This document shows positions 33,720 to 43,479 of a stretch of 48,329 bases of DNA, piece after piece. The notes beneath the pieces were generated by a model, which was not told where the DNA came from, ran no database searches, and saw only the letters and a program-made list of their open reading frames with translations. The stretch's first letter is position 1; every line of letters begins with the position of its first letter. Source of the stretch: Blastococcus sp. CT_GayMR20 (GTDB lineage: Bacteria > Actinomycetota > Actinomycetes > Mycobacteriales > Geodermatophilaceae); the NCBI RefSeq assembly GCF_004570345.1, contig NZ_SPQM01000019.1, forward strand, positions 1 to 48,329. Reading direction: 5' to 3'. A program made the position numbers and the translations under genes.

Positions 33720-35503
33720 AGGTCGACGGTCGTCCTGTCCAGGGTCTCCAGCAGCCGCAGCCGGGTGCGTGCGTCGGGCAGCTCGTAGCGGCAGAAGTAC
33801 CGCGCCGCAGCGCGCTTCGCGGCGGCGAAGCCGTCCTCCCGCTCACCCAGGGCCAGCAGCTGGTCGAGCCAGGCCCAACCCACCACCAGGTGCCCGACGG
33901 CCTCGAGGTAGAGCGAGGAGTTCGCCAGCCGCACCTGCGCGTCCGGCTCGTCCAGCAGCACAGAGGTGACGTCGACGAGCTGGCCGAGGGTGTCGCCGAC
34001 GGCACCGGCCAGCTCCTGGAGGTGCGGAGCCCCGCCGCGGGCACGGGACAGCGTGGCCTCGATGAGCTCGCACAGTGCGGTGAACGCGGCACCGTTGTGC
34101 ATCGACACCTTGCGGCCCAGGAGGTCGAGGCCCTGGATGCCGTGCGTGCCCTCGTGGATCGGGTTGAGCCTGTTGTCCCGGTAGTGCTGTTCCACGTCGT
34201 ACTCGCGGGTGTAGCCGTACCCGCCGTGGACCTGGATGGCCAGGTCGTTGGCGGCCAGGCACCACTGCGAGGGCCAGCTCTTGGCGATCGGCGTGAGGAT
34301 CTCCAGGAGCAGCGAGGCCCGGTGACGCGACTCGGCCGTTTCGCCGGTCAGCTGCTCGTCGACCAGCCTGCTGCAGAACAGCACCACCGCGAGCGCGCCC
34401 TCGACGTAGCTCTTCTGCGCCAGCAGCATGCGGCGCACGTCCGGGTGCTGGTCCAGGGCGACCGGAGGCTGTGAAGGGTCCTTGGCTCCGAGCGGGCGGC
34501 CCTGTGTGCGGGTGCGCGCGTAGTCGACGGACTTGAGGTAGCCGGTGTAGCCCAGTGCGGCAGCGCCGGCCCCGATCGCGATCCGGGCCTCGTTCATCAT
34601 GTGGAACATCGCGGCCAGGCCCTGGCCTTCTGCGCCCACCATGGTGCCGACGGCGCCGGTGCGGCCGCCGGGCGTGTGCCGCCCCTCGCCGAAGTTGAGC
34701 ACGGTGTTCGTGGTTCCGCGGTATCCCATCTTGTGGTTGAGGCCGGCCAGGACGACGTCGTTGCGCTCGCCGATCGAGCCGTCGTCGGAGAGGAGGAACT
34801 TGGGAACCAGGAAGAGGGAGATCCCTCTGACACCTGGTGGTGCATCGGGTGTACGGGCCAGCACGAGGTGGACGATGTTCTCGCCGAGATCGTGGTCACC
34901 CCCCGAGATCCACATCTTGGTGCCCGTGAGCCGGTAGCTCCCGTCCTCCTGCTTCACGGCGCGCGTGGTGATGTCGGCCAGCGACGAGCCGGCCTGGGGT
35001 TCGGACAGGCACATCGTCCCGTGGAAGCGGCCCTCGAGCATCGGCCGGACCCAGGTGTCCACCTGCTGGGTGGACCCGTGCGCCATGAGCAGGTTCGCGT
35101 TCGCCACGGTGAGCAGCGCGTAGGACCAGGTGCCGATGTTCGCGGCCTGGAACCAGGCAGCCGCCGCTGTCGCCACGACATGGGGGAGCTGCATGCCGCC
35201 GAGTTCGACGTCGGCGCTCGAGCCGATCAGCCCCGTGCCGGCCAGGACGTCGAGGGCCACCCGGACCTCCGGGTGCATGTGGACGGTCTCGCCGTCGAAG
35301 GTGGGCTCCTCGGCGTCGTTGCGCCTGTTGTGGGGGGCGAAGTGTCTGGTGGCCACCTCCTCGGCGAGCTGCAGGACAGCGTCGAAGGTGCCCCTGTCGT
35401 GGTCCACGTAGCGGTCGCGGGAGGTCAGCGACGTGACGCCGAGCCAGTCGTGCAGCAGGAACGCGAGGTCGTTCCGGGACATCAAGCGGCTCATCGGGGG
35501 CAT
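33701..35503 (-). CDS. Acyl-CoA dehydrogenase (DmdC/C-terminal-extended type)
   Basis: A 600-residue FAD enzyme: an N-terminal helical region, the flavin segment MCLSEPQAGSSLADITT and WISGGDHD, then a long C-terminal domain. The Glu in LNPIHEGTHGIQG is the probable catalytic base. The extra C-terminal domain (about 130 residues) matches the large ACAD group that includes DmdC-like enzymes, which handle substituted acyl-CoA esters. The start ATG 35503 has TGGAGC upstream; an ATG at 35494 is close. It follows the SDR by 49 bases on the same strand, so both belong to one operon. Confidence 0.87.
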   Translation of the reverse strand: MPPMSRLMSRNDLAFLLHDWLGVTSLTSRDRYVDHDRGTFDAVLQLAEEVATRHFAPHNRRNDAEEPTFDGETVHMHPEVRVALDVLAGTGLIGSSADVELGGMQLPHVVATAAAAWFQAANIGTWSYALLTVANANLLMAHGSTQQVDTWVRPMLEGRFHGTMCLSEPQAGSSLADITTRAVKQEDGSYRLTGTKMWISGGDHDLGENIVHLVLARTPDAPPGVRGISLFLVPKFLLSDDGSIGERNDVVLAGLNHKMGYRGTTNTVLNFGEGRHTPGGRTGAVGTMVGAEGQGLAAMFHMMNEARIAIGAGAAALGYTGYLKSVDYARTRTQGRPLGAKDPSQPPVALDQHPDVRRMLLAQKSYVEGALAVVLFCSRLVDEQLTGETAESRHRASLLLEILTPIAKSWPSQWCLAANDLAIQVHGGYGYTREYDVEQHYRDNRLNPIHEGTHGIQGLDLLGRKVSMHNGAAFTALCELIEATLSRARGGAPHLQELAGAVGDTLGQLVDVTSVLLDEPDAQVRLANSSLYLEAVGHLVVGWAWLDQLLALGEREDGFAAAKRAAARYFCRYELPDARTRLRLLETLDRTTVDLDPSVL

Positions 35504-35552
35504 GCGAGCTCCAGGGGCGTGGGCGGCTACCTGCGGGTGGCCTTGCGATCGG

Positions 35553-36290
35553 CTAGATGGAGATGCCGCCGTCGACCGGGAGCACGACCCCGGTGATGTA
35601 GGCGGCCTCGTCCGAGGCCAGGAAGCAGACGGCACCGGCCATCTCCGCGGGGTCCGCGAAGCGGCCCAACGGGATGCCGCCTGCCATCTCGGCCCGGCGC
35701 TCTTCCGGGATGGACGCGATCATGCGGGTGTCGGCATTGGGTGAGATCGCGTTGACGGTGACGCCGAAGCGGGCCAGCTCCTTGGCGGCCGTCTTCGTGA
35801 AGCCGATGATCCCGGCCTTCGCCGCGGCGTAGTTGGCCTGGCCCGGGTTCCCGCGGAGACCGGTGTAGGACGTCACGTTGATGACCCGCCCCCCACCCTG
35901 GCCCCGGAAGTGCGGGGTCGCAGCACGCGTGAAGCGGTAGGTGCCTCCGACGTGCACCGCGAGGACGGCGTCCCAGTCGGCGTCGGTCAGCTTCCACGAG
36001 ACGCCGTCCCGCAGGATGCCGGCGTTGTTGACCAGGACGTCCAGGCGACCGGTGTCCTCGATGACCCGCGCGACGACGGCCTCGACCGCGTCGGTGTCGG
36101 TGACGTCCGCCGGGAGGCCGATGGCCCCCACGTCGGCGGCCGCCGCGTCCAGTTCGGCCGCGTCGGCGTCGATCATGAACACGGCGGCGCCGGACCGCTG
36201 GAAGGCCTCGGCCAGGGCACGGCCGACGCCACGCGCTGCGCCGGTGACGACGACCGAGCGCCCGGTGAAGTCGAAGGAACAGGTGGGCAC
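35553..36290 (-). CDS. SDR-family oxidoreductase (FabG-like)
   Basis: A 245-residue classical SDR. TGAARGVG cofactor motif, NNAG, Ser in VINVTSYTGL, YAAAK with Tyr and Lys, and a C-terminal YITGVVLPVDGG. It resembles 3-hydroxyacyl-CoA dehydrogenases and ketoreductases. The GTG start at 36290 has GGAGG six bases before it. It is the first gene of the operon with the acyl-CoA dehydrogenase and together they look like the oxidation steps of a CoA pathway. An operator-like palindrome lies 74 bases upstream. Confidence 0.87.
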   Translation of the reverse strand: MPTCSFDFTGRSVVVTGAARGVGRALAEAFQRSGAAVFMIDADAAELDAAAADVGAIGLPADVTDTDAVEAVVARVIEDTGRLDVLVNNAGILRDGVSWKLTDADWDAVLAVHVGGTYRFTRAATPHFRGQGGGRVINVTSYTGLRGNPGQANYAAAKAGIIGFTKTAAKELARFGVTVNAISPNADTRMIASIPEERRAEMAGGIPLGRFADPAEMAGAVCFLASDEAAYITGVVLPVDGGISI

Positions 36291-36359
36291 GGGGAACCTC
36301 CGGTGGGCGCGGGAGCAGATCCGGTGCGGGTTGTGCGCACCGGAGCGGATGGCATGAGG

Positions 36360-36379
36360 TTAATGATCGTTCGATCAGG
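36360..36379 (-). promoter_or_regulatory. Operator-like palindrome before SDR/ACAD operon
   Basis: TGATCGTTCGATCA at 36364-36377 is a palindrome with six-base arms and a two-base centre, and shares the GATCGTTC core with the other sites, though the arms differ slightly. It marks the last member of the set and sits on the border between the accessory and housekeeping parts. Confidence 0.45.
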
Positions 36380-36460
36380 CTGGTCGCACAAGGCCGGCAC
36401 CGCGCTCACCGCGGGGGCGGGCAGCCCGTCTCGGCCGCGGGGCGTGGGGTGCAGCCCCAC

Positions 36461-36466
36461 TAGGAT
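36461..36466 (+). promoter_or_regulatory. -10 box of polA, probably leaderless
   Basis: TAGGAT lies 8 bases before the polA ATG at 36475, so transcription would begin at or near the start codon. No ribosome site or clear -35 is seen. Confidence 0.4.
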
Positions 36467-36474
36467 CGGCTGCG

Positions 36475-39213
36475 ATGTCCGCACCGGTCTCCACCTCAGC
36501 GCCCGCTGTCCCGACGACTTCCGGGGCGCGCCCGCGGCTGCTGCTGCTCGACGGGCACTCCCTCGCCTACCGCGCGTTCTTCGCCCTGCCCGTCGAGAAC
36601 TTCTCCACCACGACCGGCCAGCCGACGAACGCCGTCTACGGCTTCACCTCGATGCTGATCAACATCCTGCGCGACGAGAAGCCCTCCCATCTGGCCGTCG
36701 CGTTCGACGTCGGGCGCACGACCTTCCGCAGCGAGATCTTCGCCGACTACAAGGCCAACCGGTCGGAGAGCCCGACCGACTTCCGCGGCCAGGTCAGCCT
36801 CGTCCAGGAGGTGCTCGCGGCCCTGCACGTGCCGGTCATCACCGCGGAGGGCTACGAGGCAGACGACGTCATCGCCACACTCACCGTCCAGGCGGTCGAG
36901 CAGGGCATGGACGTCCTCATCGCCACCGGCGACCGCGACGCGCTGCAGCTCGTCAACGACCACGTCACCGTGCTCTACCCGCGCAAGGGCGTGTCCGACA
37001 TGACCCGTTTCACGCCGGCGGAGGTCGAGACCAAGTACGGGCTGAGCCCGGCCCAGTACCCCGACTTCGCCGCGCTGCGCGGCGACCCCAGCGACAACCT
37101 GCCGAGCATCCCCAGCGTGGGGGAGAAGACCGCGGCCAAGTGGGTCCGCGAGTACGGCTCCCTCGACGCGCTGGTCGACCAGGTCGACACGGTCAAGGGC
37201 AAGGTCGGGGAGAAGCTCCGCGAGCACCTCTCCTCGGTCATGCAGAACCGGCGGCTCACCGAGCTGGACCGCGCCGTCCCCCTGGACCTCGGTCCGGGCG
37301 ACCTGGCCGTCCAGCCGTGGGACCGCAACGAGGTGCACACCCTCTTCGACAACCTGCAGTTCCGGGTGCTGCGGGACCGGCTGTTCGCGACGCTGACCAG
37401 CGCCCAGCCCGAGGTCGAGGGCGGCTTCGACGTCGCCGAGGACGAGATCCCGGCGGGCGGCCTCGGGACGTGGCTGGCGGCCAACGCCCGCACCGGCCGC
37501 ACCGGCCTGATCTTCCGGGGCAGCTGGGGCCGGGGCGGCGGGGAGCTGACCGGGATCGCCCTGGCCGCGGCCAACGACCACGCCACCTTCGTCGACCTCG
37601 GGCCGGACCTGGACCCTTCCGACGAGCAGGCCCTCGCCGCCTGGCTCGCCGACCCGACGACCCAGAAGGTCGTGCACGAGGTGAAGGGCCCCTACCTCGC
37701 GATCTGGGCCCGCGGCTGGGAGCTGCAGGGCGTCGTCAGCGACACCGCGCTCGCCGCCTACCTCGCGCTGCCGGGGCAGCGGTCCTTCGACCTGGGTGAC
37801 CTGGCGGTCCGGTACCTCAAGCGCGAGCTGAAGGACGCCGCCGAGCCCGAGGGCCAGCTGACCCTCGACGGGCTCGGGCCGAGCGAGGACGACGTCGCCA
37901 GGGAGGCCGCGCACGCCGACGTCCTCAAGGCCGTCGCCGTCAACGACCTCTCCGACGCCCTCGAGACCGTTCTGGGCCAGCGCGGCGGTGACGCCCTGCT
38001 GGGCGGGATCGAGCTGCCGCTGACGCGGGTCCTCGCCGCGATGGAGTACCGCGGCATCGCTGCCGACGTCGACTACCTCCAGCAGCTGCAGCGCGAGTTC
38101 GCCGACGGCGTGTCCGCCGCGGCGGCCGAGTGCTACGCCGTCATCGGCCGGGAGGTGAACCTCGGGTCGCCGAAGCAGCTGCAGGCGGTGCTGTTCGACG
38201 AGCTCGGGCTGCCGAAGACCAAGAGGAACAAGACCGGGTACACGACCGACGCCGACGCCCTGACGTGGCTGCTGGAGACCACGGGACACCCGTTCATGGA
38301 GCACCTGCTCCGGCACCGCGACGTGACGCGGCTGCGGACGGTCATCGACGGGCTGCTGCCGATGGTCGACGACGCCGGCCGCATCCACACCACGTTCCAG
38401 CAGACGATCGCGGCGACCGGGCGGCTGTCCTCGACCGACCCGAACCTGCAGAACATCCCGATCCGCACCGCCGAGGGCCGCCGGATCCGGCAGGCCTTCG
38501 TCGTCGGCCAGGGCTACGAGTCGCTCATGACGGCCGACTACAGCCAGATCGAGATGCGGATCATGGCCCACCTCTCCGGAGATGCCGGGCTGATCGAGGC
38601 GTTCACGTCGGGGGAGGACCTGCACTCCTTCGTCGCGTCCAGGGCGTTCGACATCCCGATCGAGGACGTCGACCCCGAGATGCGCCGCCGGATCAAGGCG
38701 ATGAGCTACGGGCTGGCCTACGGCCTCAGCGCGTACGGGCTCGCCCAGCAGCTGAAGATCACCCCCGAGGAGGCGCGCGGTCAGATGCACGCGTACTTCG
38801 AGCGGTTCGGGGGGATCCGGGACTACCTCGACAGCGTCGTCGACGAGGCGCGGATGACCGGCTTCACCGAGACGACCCTGGGACGGCGGCGCTACCTGCC
38901 CGACCTCACCAGCGACAACCGGCAGCGCCGCGAGATGGCCGAACGGATGGCGCTCAACGCGCCCATCCAGGGCTCGGCGGCCGACGTCATCAAGGTCGCG
39001 ATGCTCAACGTCGAGAAGGCCATCGTGGCCGAGGGGCTGCGCTCCCGGATGCTCCTGCAGGTGCACGACGAACTCGTGCTCGAGGTCGCGCCGGGGGAGC
39101 GGGAGAAGCTCGAGGAGCTGGTGCGCCGGGAGATGGCCGGCGCCGCGGAGCTGTCCGTGGCGCTCGAGGTGTCCGTCGGCTTCGGCGACAGCTGGGACGC
39201 CGCCGCGCACTGA
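36475..39213 (+). CDS. polA: DNA polymerase I
   Basis: A 912-residue repair and Okazaki-fragment polymerase. N-terminal 5'-3' exonuclease (LLLLDGHSLAYRAFFAL, AFDVGRTTFRSE, ATGDRDALQLV, GDPSDNLPSIPSVGEKTA); a middle domain at about 310-500 that has the 3'-5' exonuclease fold but lacks its acidic metal ligands, so no proofreading, as in other actinobacteria; polymerase motifs A (TADYSQIEMRIMAHLSGD), B (RRIKAMSYGLAYGLSAYGL) and C (QVHDELVLEV). The start at ATG 36475 has a -10 box 8 bases upstream. It is essential housekeeping, transcribed apart from the catabolic genes. Confidence 0.98.
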   Translation: MSAPVSTSAPAVPTTSGARPRLLLLDGHSLAYRAFFALPVENFSTTTGQPTNAVYGFTSMLINILRDEKPSHLAVAFDVGRTTFRSEIFADYKANRSESPTDFRGQVSLVQEVLAALHVPVITAEGYEADDVIATLTVQAVEQGMDVLIATGDRDALQLVNDHVTVLYPRKGVSDMTRFTPAEVETKYGLSPAQYPDFAALRGDPSDNLPSIPSVGEKTAAKWVREYGSLDALVDQVDTVKGKVGEKLREHLSSVMQNRRLTELDRAVPLDLGPGDLAVQPWDRNEVHTLFDNLQFRVLRDRLFATLTSAQPEVEGGFDVAEDEIPAGGLGTWLAANARTGRTGLIFRGSWGRGGGELTGIALAAANDHATFVDLGPDLDPSDEQALAAWLADPTTQKVVHEVKGPYLAIWARGWELQGVVSDTALAAYLALPGQRSFDLGDLAVRYLKRELKDAAEPEGQLTLDGLGPSEDDVAREAAHADVLKAVAVNDLSDALETVLGQRGGDALLGGIELPLTRVLAAMEYRGIAADVDYLQQLQREFADGVSAAAAECYAVIGREVNLGSPKQLQAVLFDELGLPKTKRNKTGYTTDADALTWLLETTGHPFMEHLLRHRDVTRLRTVIDGLLPMVDDAGRIHTTFQQTIAATGRLSSTDPNLQNIPIRTAEGRRIRQAFVVGQGYESLMTADYSQIEMRIMAHLSGDAGLIEAFTSGEDLHSFVASRAFDIPIEDVDPEMRRRIKAMSYGLAYGLSAYGLAQQLKITPEEARGQMHAYFERFGGIRDYLDSVVDEARMTGFTETTLGRRRYLPDLTSDNRQRREMAERMALNAPIQGSAADVIKVAMLNVEKAIVAEGLRSRMLLQVHDELVLEVAPGEREKLEELVRREMAGAAELSVALEVSVGFGDSWDAAAH

Positions 39214-39220
39214 AAGAGGA

Positions 39221-39271
39221 CCCTCTGGCCCCCCACCGCTCGCAAGCTCGCGGCGGGCCCCTGCCAGAGGG
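39221..39271. terminator. Hairpin after polA
   Basis: CCCTCTGGC (39221-39229) pairs with GCCAGAGGG (39263-39271); the 33-base loop contains a second GC-rich hairpin. It lies between polA and the convergent methyltransferase gene and can serve both. Confidence 0.65.
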
Positions 39272-39288
39272 CCGTCGCCGGTGCCGGC

Positions 39289-40143
39289 TCAGGCCGGCTT
39301 GCTGCTGACGAGAATCATCGTGCCGGGGATCAGGGCGCCGCGGGCCGGCGACCACTGGCCCCACTCCTGGGTCCGGCCCGGCGTCCACTCCGGCTCGACG
39401 AGGTCGGCCAGCACCAGACCGGCGCCCACGACGGCGCGGACCCAGTCGCCGACCGTCCGGTGGTGCTCGGCGTAGACGGTGCGGCCCTCGTCGTCGGTCT
39501 CCACGTACGGGGTCCGGTCGAAGTAGGAGGAGATGACGCGGAGGTCGCCGGGATCGGGGGAGTCGGGGAACGGCCAGCGCATCGGATGGTTCACCGAGGC
39601 GACGAACCGGCCACCGGGGCGGAGCACGCGGGCGACCTCGCGCAGCGCGCCCTCCACGTCGGCCACGAAGGGCAGCCCGCCGAACGCCGAGCAGACCACG
39701 TCGACGCTGCCGTCGAGGAAGGGCAGCGCGCCGGCGTCGGCCTGCACCAGCGGGACGGCGATCCCGGTGGACCGGTTGAGCTCCGCCGCGCGCGACAGCA
39801 TCCCCGCGGAGAGGTCGAAGGGGACGACGTCGGCGCCGGCCCGCCGCAGCCATCGCGCGCACGGCGCGGAGCCGCAGCCGATCTCGAGCACCCGCCGCCC
39901 CGCGACGTCCCCGAGCAGGTGCGCCTCGTCCTCGCGCAGGCCCTCGGGTCCCCAGAGGAAGTCCACGTCGCCCAGGTCGGCGCCGTGCTCGGCGAGATAG
40001 GCGGGCGCGGCGGCGTCCCACCAGCGGCGGTTCGCCCGGGCCGACTCCTCGTCCCCGGCCGGTCGCCGGGCCACGCCACCCGCCGCCGGATAGCCGTCGC
40101 TGCCGAGCGGGAGGGAGGGGTATGGGGACGACGGAGAGCTCAT
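39289..40143 (-). CDS. Class I SAM-dependent methyltransferase
   Basis: A 284-residue Rossmann methyltransferase (Methyltransf_11 type). The SAM motif is VLEIGCGSAPCARWL, followed by VVPFDLSAGML, QADAGALPF and LREVARVLRPGGRFVASV. The N-terminal 40 residues (SSPSSPYPSLPLG) are Ser/Pro-rich. It lies between polA and rpsA, with convergent polA. The substrate cannot be told; related genes in this position in actinobacteria are annotated only generally. Confidence 0.85.
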   Translation of the reverse strand: MSSPSSPYPSLPLGSDGYPAAGGVARRPAGDEESARANRRWWDAAAPAYLAEHGADLGDVDFLWGPEGLREDEAHLLGDVAGRRVLEIGCGSAPCARWLRRAGADVVPFDLSAGMLSRAAELNRSTGIAVPLVQADAGALPFLDGSVDVVCSAFGGLPFVADVEGALREVARVLRPGGRFVASVNHPMRWPFPDSPDPGDLRVISSYFDRTPYVETDDEGRTVYAEHHRTVGDWVRAVVGAGLVLADLVEPEWTPGRTQEWGQWSPARGALIPGTMILVSSKPA

Positions 40144-40195
40144 GGCGCGCCGATGGTGACACGCCGGAACGTGACCTAGTGACCTGCCACCCAGG

Positions 40196-40225
40196 TGGAC
40201 CCGCCGGTCTCGGCGTCCGTACGAT
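40196..40225 (+). promoter_or_regulatory. Possible rpsA promoter
   Basis: TGGACC (40196-40201), an 18-base spacer and TACGAT (40220-40225), which leaves a leader of about 130 bases before rpsA. Leaders of rpsA often carry regulation by S1 itself, but no structure was worked out here. Confidence 0.4.
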
Positions 40226-40362
40226 GGGGAATGCGCCAGAGGTCTGTCGTGGTTTTCCCCACACGGAACGCCAGAACCGGCTCTCCCCGCTGATCATCCC
40301 CGTGGTCGCCGACCGCGGGCTGCCCTGTCCCTACGCATAAACCGTCCGGAGCTACCAACCAC

Positions 40363-41829
40363 ATGACCTCCACTCAGGTCCGTCCTTCCAGCACCCCCCA
40401 GGTCGCCGTCAACGACATCGGCTCGGCCGAGGACTTCCTCGCGGCGATCGACCAGACGATCAAGTACTTCAACGACGGCGACATCGTCGAAGGCGTCATC
40501 GTCAAGGTCGACCGGGACGAGGTGCTGCTGGACATCGGCTACAAGACCGAGGGCGTCATCCCCTCGCGTGAACTCTCCATCAAGCACGACGTCGACCCCA
40601 ACGAGGTCGTCAGCGTCGGCGACGAGGTGGAAGCCCTGGTCCTCCAGAAGGAGGACAAGGAAGGCCGGCTGATCCTCTCCAAGAAGCGCGCTCAGTACGA
40701 GCGCGCCTGGGGCACCATCGAGGCCAAGAAGGAAGCCGACGAGGTCGTCACCGGCACCGTCATCGAGGTCGTCAAGGGCGGCCTGATCCTCGACATCGGC
40801 CTGCGCGGGTTCCTCCCCGCCTCGCTGGTCGAGATGCGTCGCGTGCGCGACCTGCAGCCCTACGTGGGCCGCGAGCTCGAGGCGAAGATCATCGAGCTCG
40901 ACAAGAACCGCAACAACGTCGTCCTCTCCCGTCGTCAGTGGCTGGAGCAGACCCAGTCCGAGGTCCGCAGCGAGTTCCTCAACAAGCTCGCCAAGGGCCA
41001 GGTCCGCACGGGCGTCGTCTCCTCGATCGTCAACTTCGGTGCGTTCGTGGACCTCGGCGGCGTCGACGGCCTGGTGCACGTCTCCGAGCTGTCCTGGAAG
41101 CACATCGACCACCCGTCCGAGGTCGTCGAGGTGGGCCAGGAGGTCACCGTCGAGGTCCTCGACGTCGACCTGGACCGCGAGCGGGTCTCGCTGTCGCTGA
41201 AGGCGACGCAGGAGGACCCGTGGCGTCAGTTCGCCCGGACCCACCAGATCGGTCAGGTCGTCCCCGGCAAGGTCACCAAGCTGGTCCCGTTCGGCGCGTT
41301 CGTGCGCGTCGACGAGGGCATCGAGGGCCTGGTGCACATCTCCGAGCTGGCCGAGCGCCACGTGGAGATCCCGGAGCAGGTCGTGCAGGTCGGCGACGAG
41401 ATCCTGGTCAAGGTCATCGACATCGACCTCGACCGTCGCCGCATCTCGCTCTCGCTCAAGCAGGCCAACGAGGGCGTCGTCGGCGACGAGGAGCAGTTCG
41501 ACCCGGCCGCCTACGGCATGGCCGCCTCCTACGACGCGGAGGGCAACTACCTCTACCCGGAGGGCTTCGACCCCGACACCGGCGAATGGCGCGAGGGCTT
41601 CGACGCCCAGCGCGAGGAGTGGGAGAAGCAGTACGCCGAGGCCCAGGCCCGCTTCGAGGCGCACCGCAAGCAGATCGCGGCCGCCAAGGAGGCCGACGCC
41701 GAGGCGGCTGCCGGTGGCAGCTACTCCAGCGACGACGCTGCCGGTCCGGACGCTCCGGCCACCGGTGGCACCCTGGCCAGCGACGAGGCCCTGGCCGCGC
41801 TGCGGGCCAAGCTCGCCGGCGGGGAGTGA
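40363..41829 (+). CDS. rpsA: 30S ribosomal protein S1
   Basis: A 488-residue RNA-binding ribosomal protein with four S1 domains, the usual actinobacterial number (six in E. coli). The repeats start near [62 protein letters not shown] and [21 protein letters not shown]. The C-terminal 100 residues are acidic and Ala/Gly-rich. It helps bring mRNA to the 30S subunit. The start at ATG 40363 has only a distant GGAG. A 24-bp hairpin ends the gene. Confidence 0.98.
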   Translation: MTSTQVRPSSTPQVAVNDIGSAEDFLAAIDQTIKYFNDGDIVEGVIVKVDRDEVLLDIGYKTEGVIPSRELSIKHDVDPNEVVSVGDEVEALVLQKEDKEGRLILSKKRAQYERAWGTIEAKKEADEVVTGTVIEVVKGGLILDIGLRGFLPASLVEMRRVRDLQPYVGRELEAKIIELDKNRNNVVLSRRQWLEQTQSEVRSEFLNKLAKGQVRTGVVSSIVNFGAFVDLGGVDGLVHVSELSWKHIDHPSEVVEVGQEVTVEVLDVDLDRERVSLSLKATQEDPWRQFARTHQIGQVVPGKVTKLVPFGAFVRVDEGIEGLVHISELAERHVEIPEQVVQVGDEILVKVIDIDLDRRRISLSLKQANEGVVGDEEQFDPAAYGMAASYDAEGNYLYPEGFDPDTGEWREGFDAQREEWEKQYAEAQARFEAHRKQIAAAKEADAEAAAGGSYSSDDAAGPDAPATGGTLASDEALAALRAKLAGGE

Positions 41830-41844
41830 TCCTCAGCTAGACCG

Positions 41845-41895
41845 CTGAACGCCAGAGGCCCAGAACCGATCCGGTTCTGGGCCTCTGGCGTTCAG
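41845..41895 (+). terminator. Strong hairpin terminator after rpsA
   Basis: A perfect 24-base stem (41845-41868 pairing with 41872-41895) with a three-base loop, 16 bases after the rpsA stop. There is no T-run. It also lies beyond the end of the convergent small gene. Confidence 0.85.
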
Positions 41896-41908
41896 TCGCC
41901 GCGGCGTG

Positions 41909-42181
41909 CTACAGGCTGAGGATGATCGCGAACGCCGTGCGCGGGCGGCCACCGGAACCGGCCAGGAAGCTCCAGGTGTGGCGCCCGGCGGGCGGGGCCT
42001 GGAACAGCCAACGGGTGAACGAGCTGCGGCGGGCGACGGCGGGCCGCTGGAACTGCATCCGCTCCCGCACGGCGGGGATGTCGGTGACGCGTACCCCGGT
42101 GGCCGAGCCGAGCCGGTGACGGCCGGCAGCGCGGCGGGCAGCACGGGACGACGGAGCGCCGACGGGCGTGGGACGGGACAT
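41909..42181 (-). CDS. Small basic protein, unknown function
   Basis: A 90-residue protein I do not recognise. It is rich in Arg and Ala near the start (PSSRAARRAAGRHRLG), has a middle RERMQFQRPAVARRSSFTRWLF and a C-terminus ending in TAFAIILSL. GC3 bias is strong in this frame and not in the competing ones, and GAGAGAGG lies before ATG 42181. No membrane helix or domain is clear. It is convergent with rpsA and divergent from coaE. The rest of 41830-42335 holds the terminator and the coaE promoter region. Confidence 0.55.
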   Translation of the reverse strand: MSRPTPVGAPSSRAARRAAGRHRLGSATGVRVTDIPAVRERMQFQRPAVARRSSFTRWLFQAPPAGRHTWSFLAGSGGRPRTAFAIILSL

Positions 42182-42335
42182 GTTCGGTTCTGCCTCTCTC
42201 GGCGGGGAAGATCGCCGAGGCGGACGTTATGGGCTGTTACGCGTGTGACTGGAGCGACGCGCCGGGCAGGACGGGCCGGTGTTACTCGCCCGTGACCTTC
42301 CACGCGGCGCATCGGCGGGTCGCTACTGTCCGGAC

Positions 42336-42929
42336 GTGCGCATCGGGTTGACCGGCGGGATCGGATCGGGGAAGAGCACCGTCTCGGCCCTCCTGGCCGA
42401 GCGCGGCGCGGTGGTCGTCGACGCCGACCGCATCGCCCGCGACGTCGTCGAGCCGGGCACCCCGGGGCTGGCCTCGATCGTCGAGGCGTTCGGCAGCGGC
42501 GTGCTCACCCCCGACGGGGCGCTGGACCGGCCCGCGCTCGCCGCGCTGGTGTTCACCGATCCGGCGGCCCGGCGGACCCTCGACGGCATCGTGCACCCGT
42601 TGGTGCGGGCGCGCGGACGCGAGCTGGAGTCGGCCGCACCGCCGGGATCGGTCGTGGTGCACGACGTGCCCCTGCTGGTGGAGACCGGCCAGGCCGCCTC
42701 CTACGACCTCGTGCTGGTCGTCCTGGCCGACGTGGAGACCCGGGTCGCGCGGCTCGTCCGGCGCGGTCTGACGGCCGAGGACGCCCGGGCCCGCATCGCG
42801 GTGCAGGCCACCGACGACGAGCGGCGCGCCGTCGCCGACGTCGTCCTCGACAACACCGGGACGCCGGAGCAGCTGGCCGAGCAGGTCGACCGCGTCTGGG
42901 CCGAGCGCGTGATCCCGGCCCTGGGATGA
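42336..42929 (+). CDS. coaE: Dephospho-CoA kinase
   Basis: A 197-residue kinase for the last step of CoA synthesis. Walker A is [11 protein letters not shown] (about 5-15), followed by [15 protein letters not shown] and the lid segment with [14 protein letters not shown] chose GTG 42336, 8 bases after a TACTGT -10-like box, giving a leaderless message and normal family length; the ATG-type start 19 codons upstream is less likely. It lies between rpsA and a GNAT gene, a frequent actinobacterial arrangement. Confidence 0.95.
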   Translation: MRIGLTGGIGSGKSTVSALLAERGAVVVDADRIARDVVEPGTPGLASIVEAFGSGVLTPDGALDRPALAALVFTDPAARRTLDGIVHPLVRARGRELESAAPPGSVVVHDVPLLVETGQAASYDLVLVVLADVETRVARLVRRGLTAEDARARIAVQATDDERRAVADVVLDNTGTPEQLAEQVDRVWAERVIPALG

Positions 42930-42938
42930 CCGCCGGCG

Positions 42939-43466
42939 ATGGCTGAGCGTGCGCCGACGGTGCGGCTGCGCCCGGTCGACGACGCCGTCCTCGCCGAGAT
43001 GGTGCGGGCAGCACTCGGGGACGCCGCTCCGGACGAGGTGACCCCGATGCTCACGCCCGGCAACACCTGGACGCCGGAGCGGGTGGAGTGGCTGACGCGT
43101 TTCCACGCCGACCGTCGGGCCGGCCTGGACGGGCCGGCCGGGGAGGCCACCTGGGCGGTGGAGGTCGACGGGGACGTCGCCGGGGCGGTGCGGCTGAAGC
43201 GCACGGCCGAGCCGGGAGTCCTGGAGACCGGCATCTGGCTCGCGCGGGGCGTCCGGGGGAGGGGGGCGGGCCGCCGGGCGATCGCCGCCGTCCTCGCGCA
43301 GGCCGCGGTCCTGGGCGGGCGGGAGGTCCGGGTGGAGACCGGTCGCGGCAACCAGGGCGCTCTCGCGATCCTCCGGGGGCTGGGCTTCGAGTGCAGCGAC
43401 GCCGGGGGTGACCGGGTGGCGGCGCGGCGGGCGGTCCCGGGAACGACGAGAGCCCCAGGTCGGTGA
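42939..43466 (+). CDS. GNAT-family N-acetyltransferase
   Basis: A 175-residue acetyltransferase-fold protein. The acetyl-CoA loop appears as RGVRGRGAGRRAI (the RxxGxG motif) at about 104-115, followed by VRVETGRGNQGALAILRGLGFE. The first half, before the fold core, is longer than in minimal members. It begins 9 bases after coaE, so it may be co-transcribed. Acceptor unknown. The stop lies inside a hairpin. Confidence 0.8.
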   Translation: MAERAPTVRLRPVDDAVLAEMVRAALGDAAPDEVTPMLTPGNTWTPERVEWLTRFHADRRAGLDGPAGEATWAVEVDGDVAGAVRLKRTAEPGVLETGIWLARGVRGRGAGRRAIAAVLAQAAVLGGREVRVETGRGNQGALAILRGLGFECSDAGGDRVAARRAVPGTTRAPGR

Positions 43467-43477
43467 CCTGGGGCTCT
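43449..43477 (+). terminator. Hairpin terminator overlapping the GNAT stop
   Basis: AGAGCCCCAGGTC (43449-43461) pairs perfectly with GACCTGGGGCTCT (43465-43477), with a three-base loop. It may also end the tRNA transcript arriving from the other strand. Confidence 0.7.
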
Positions 43478-43479
43478 GC

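Noticed and set aside
36496..39210. A 904-residue frame opposite polA
   Set aside because: It lies entirely over polA with its conserved motifs; composition is Val/Gly/Asp/Arg noise with no domain.
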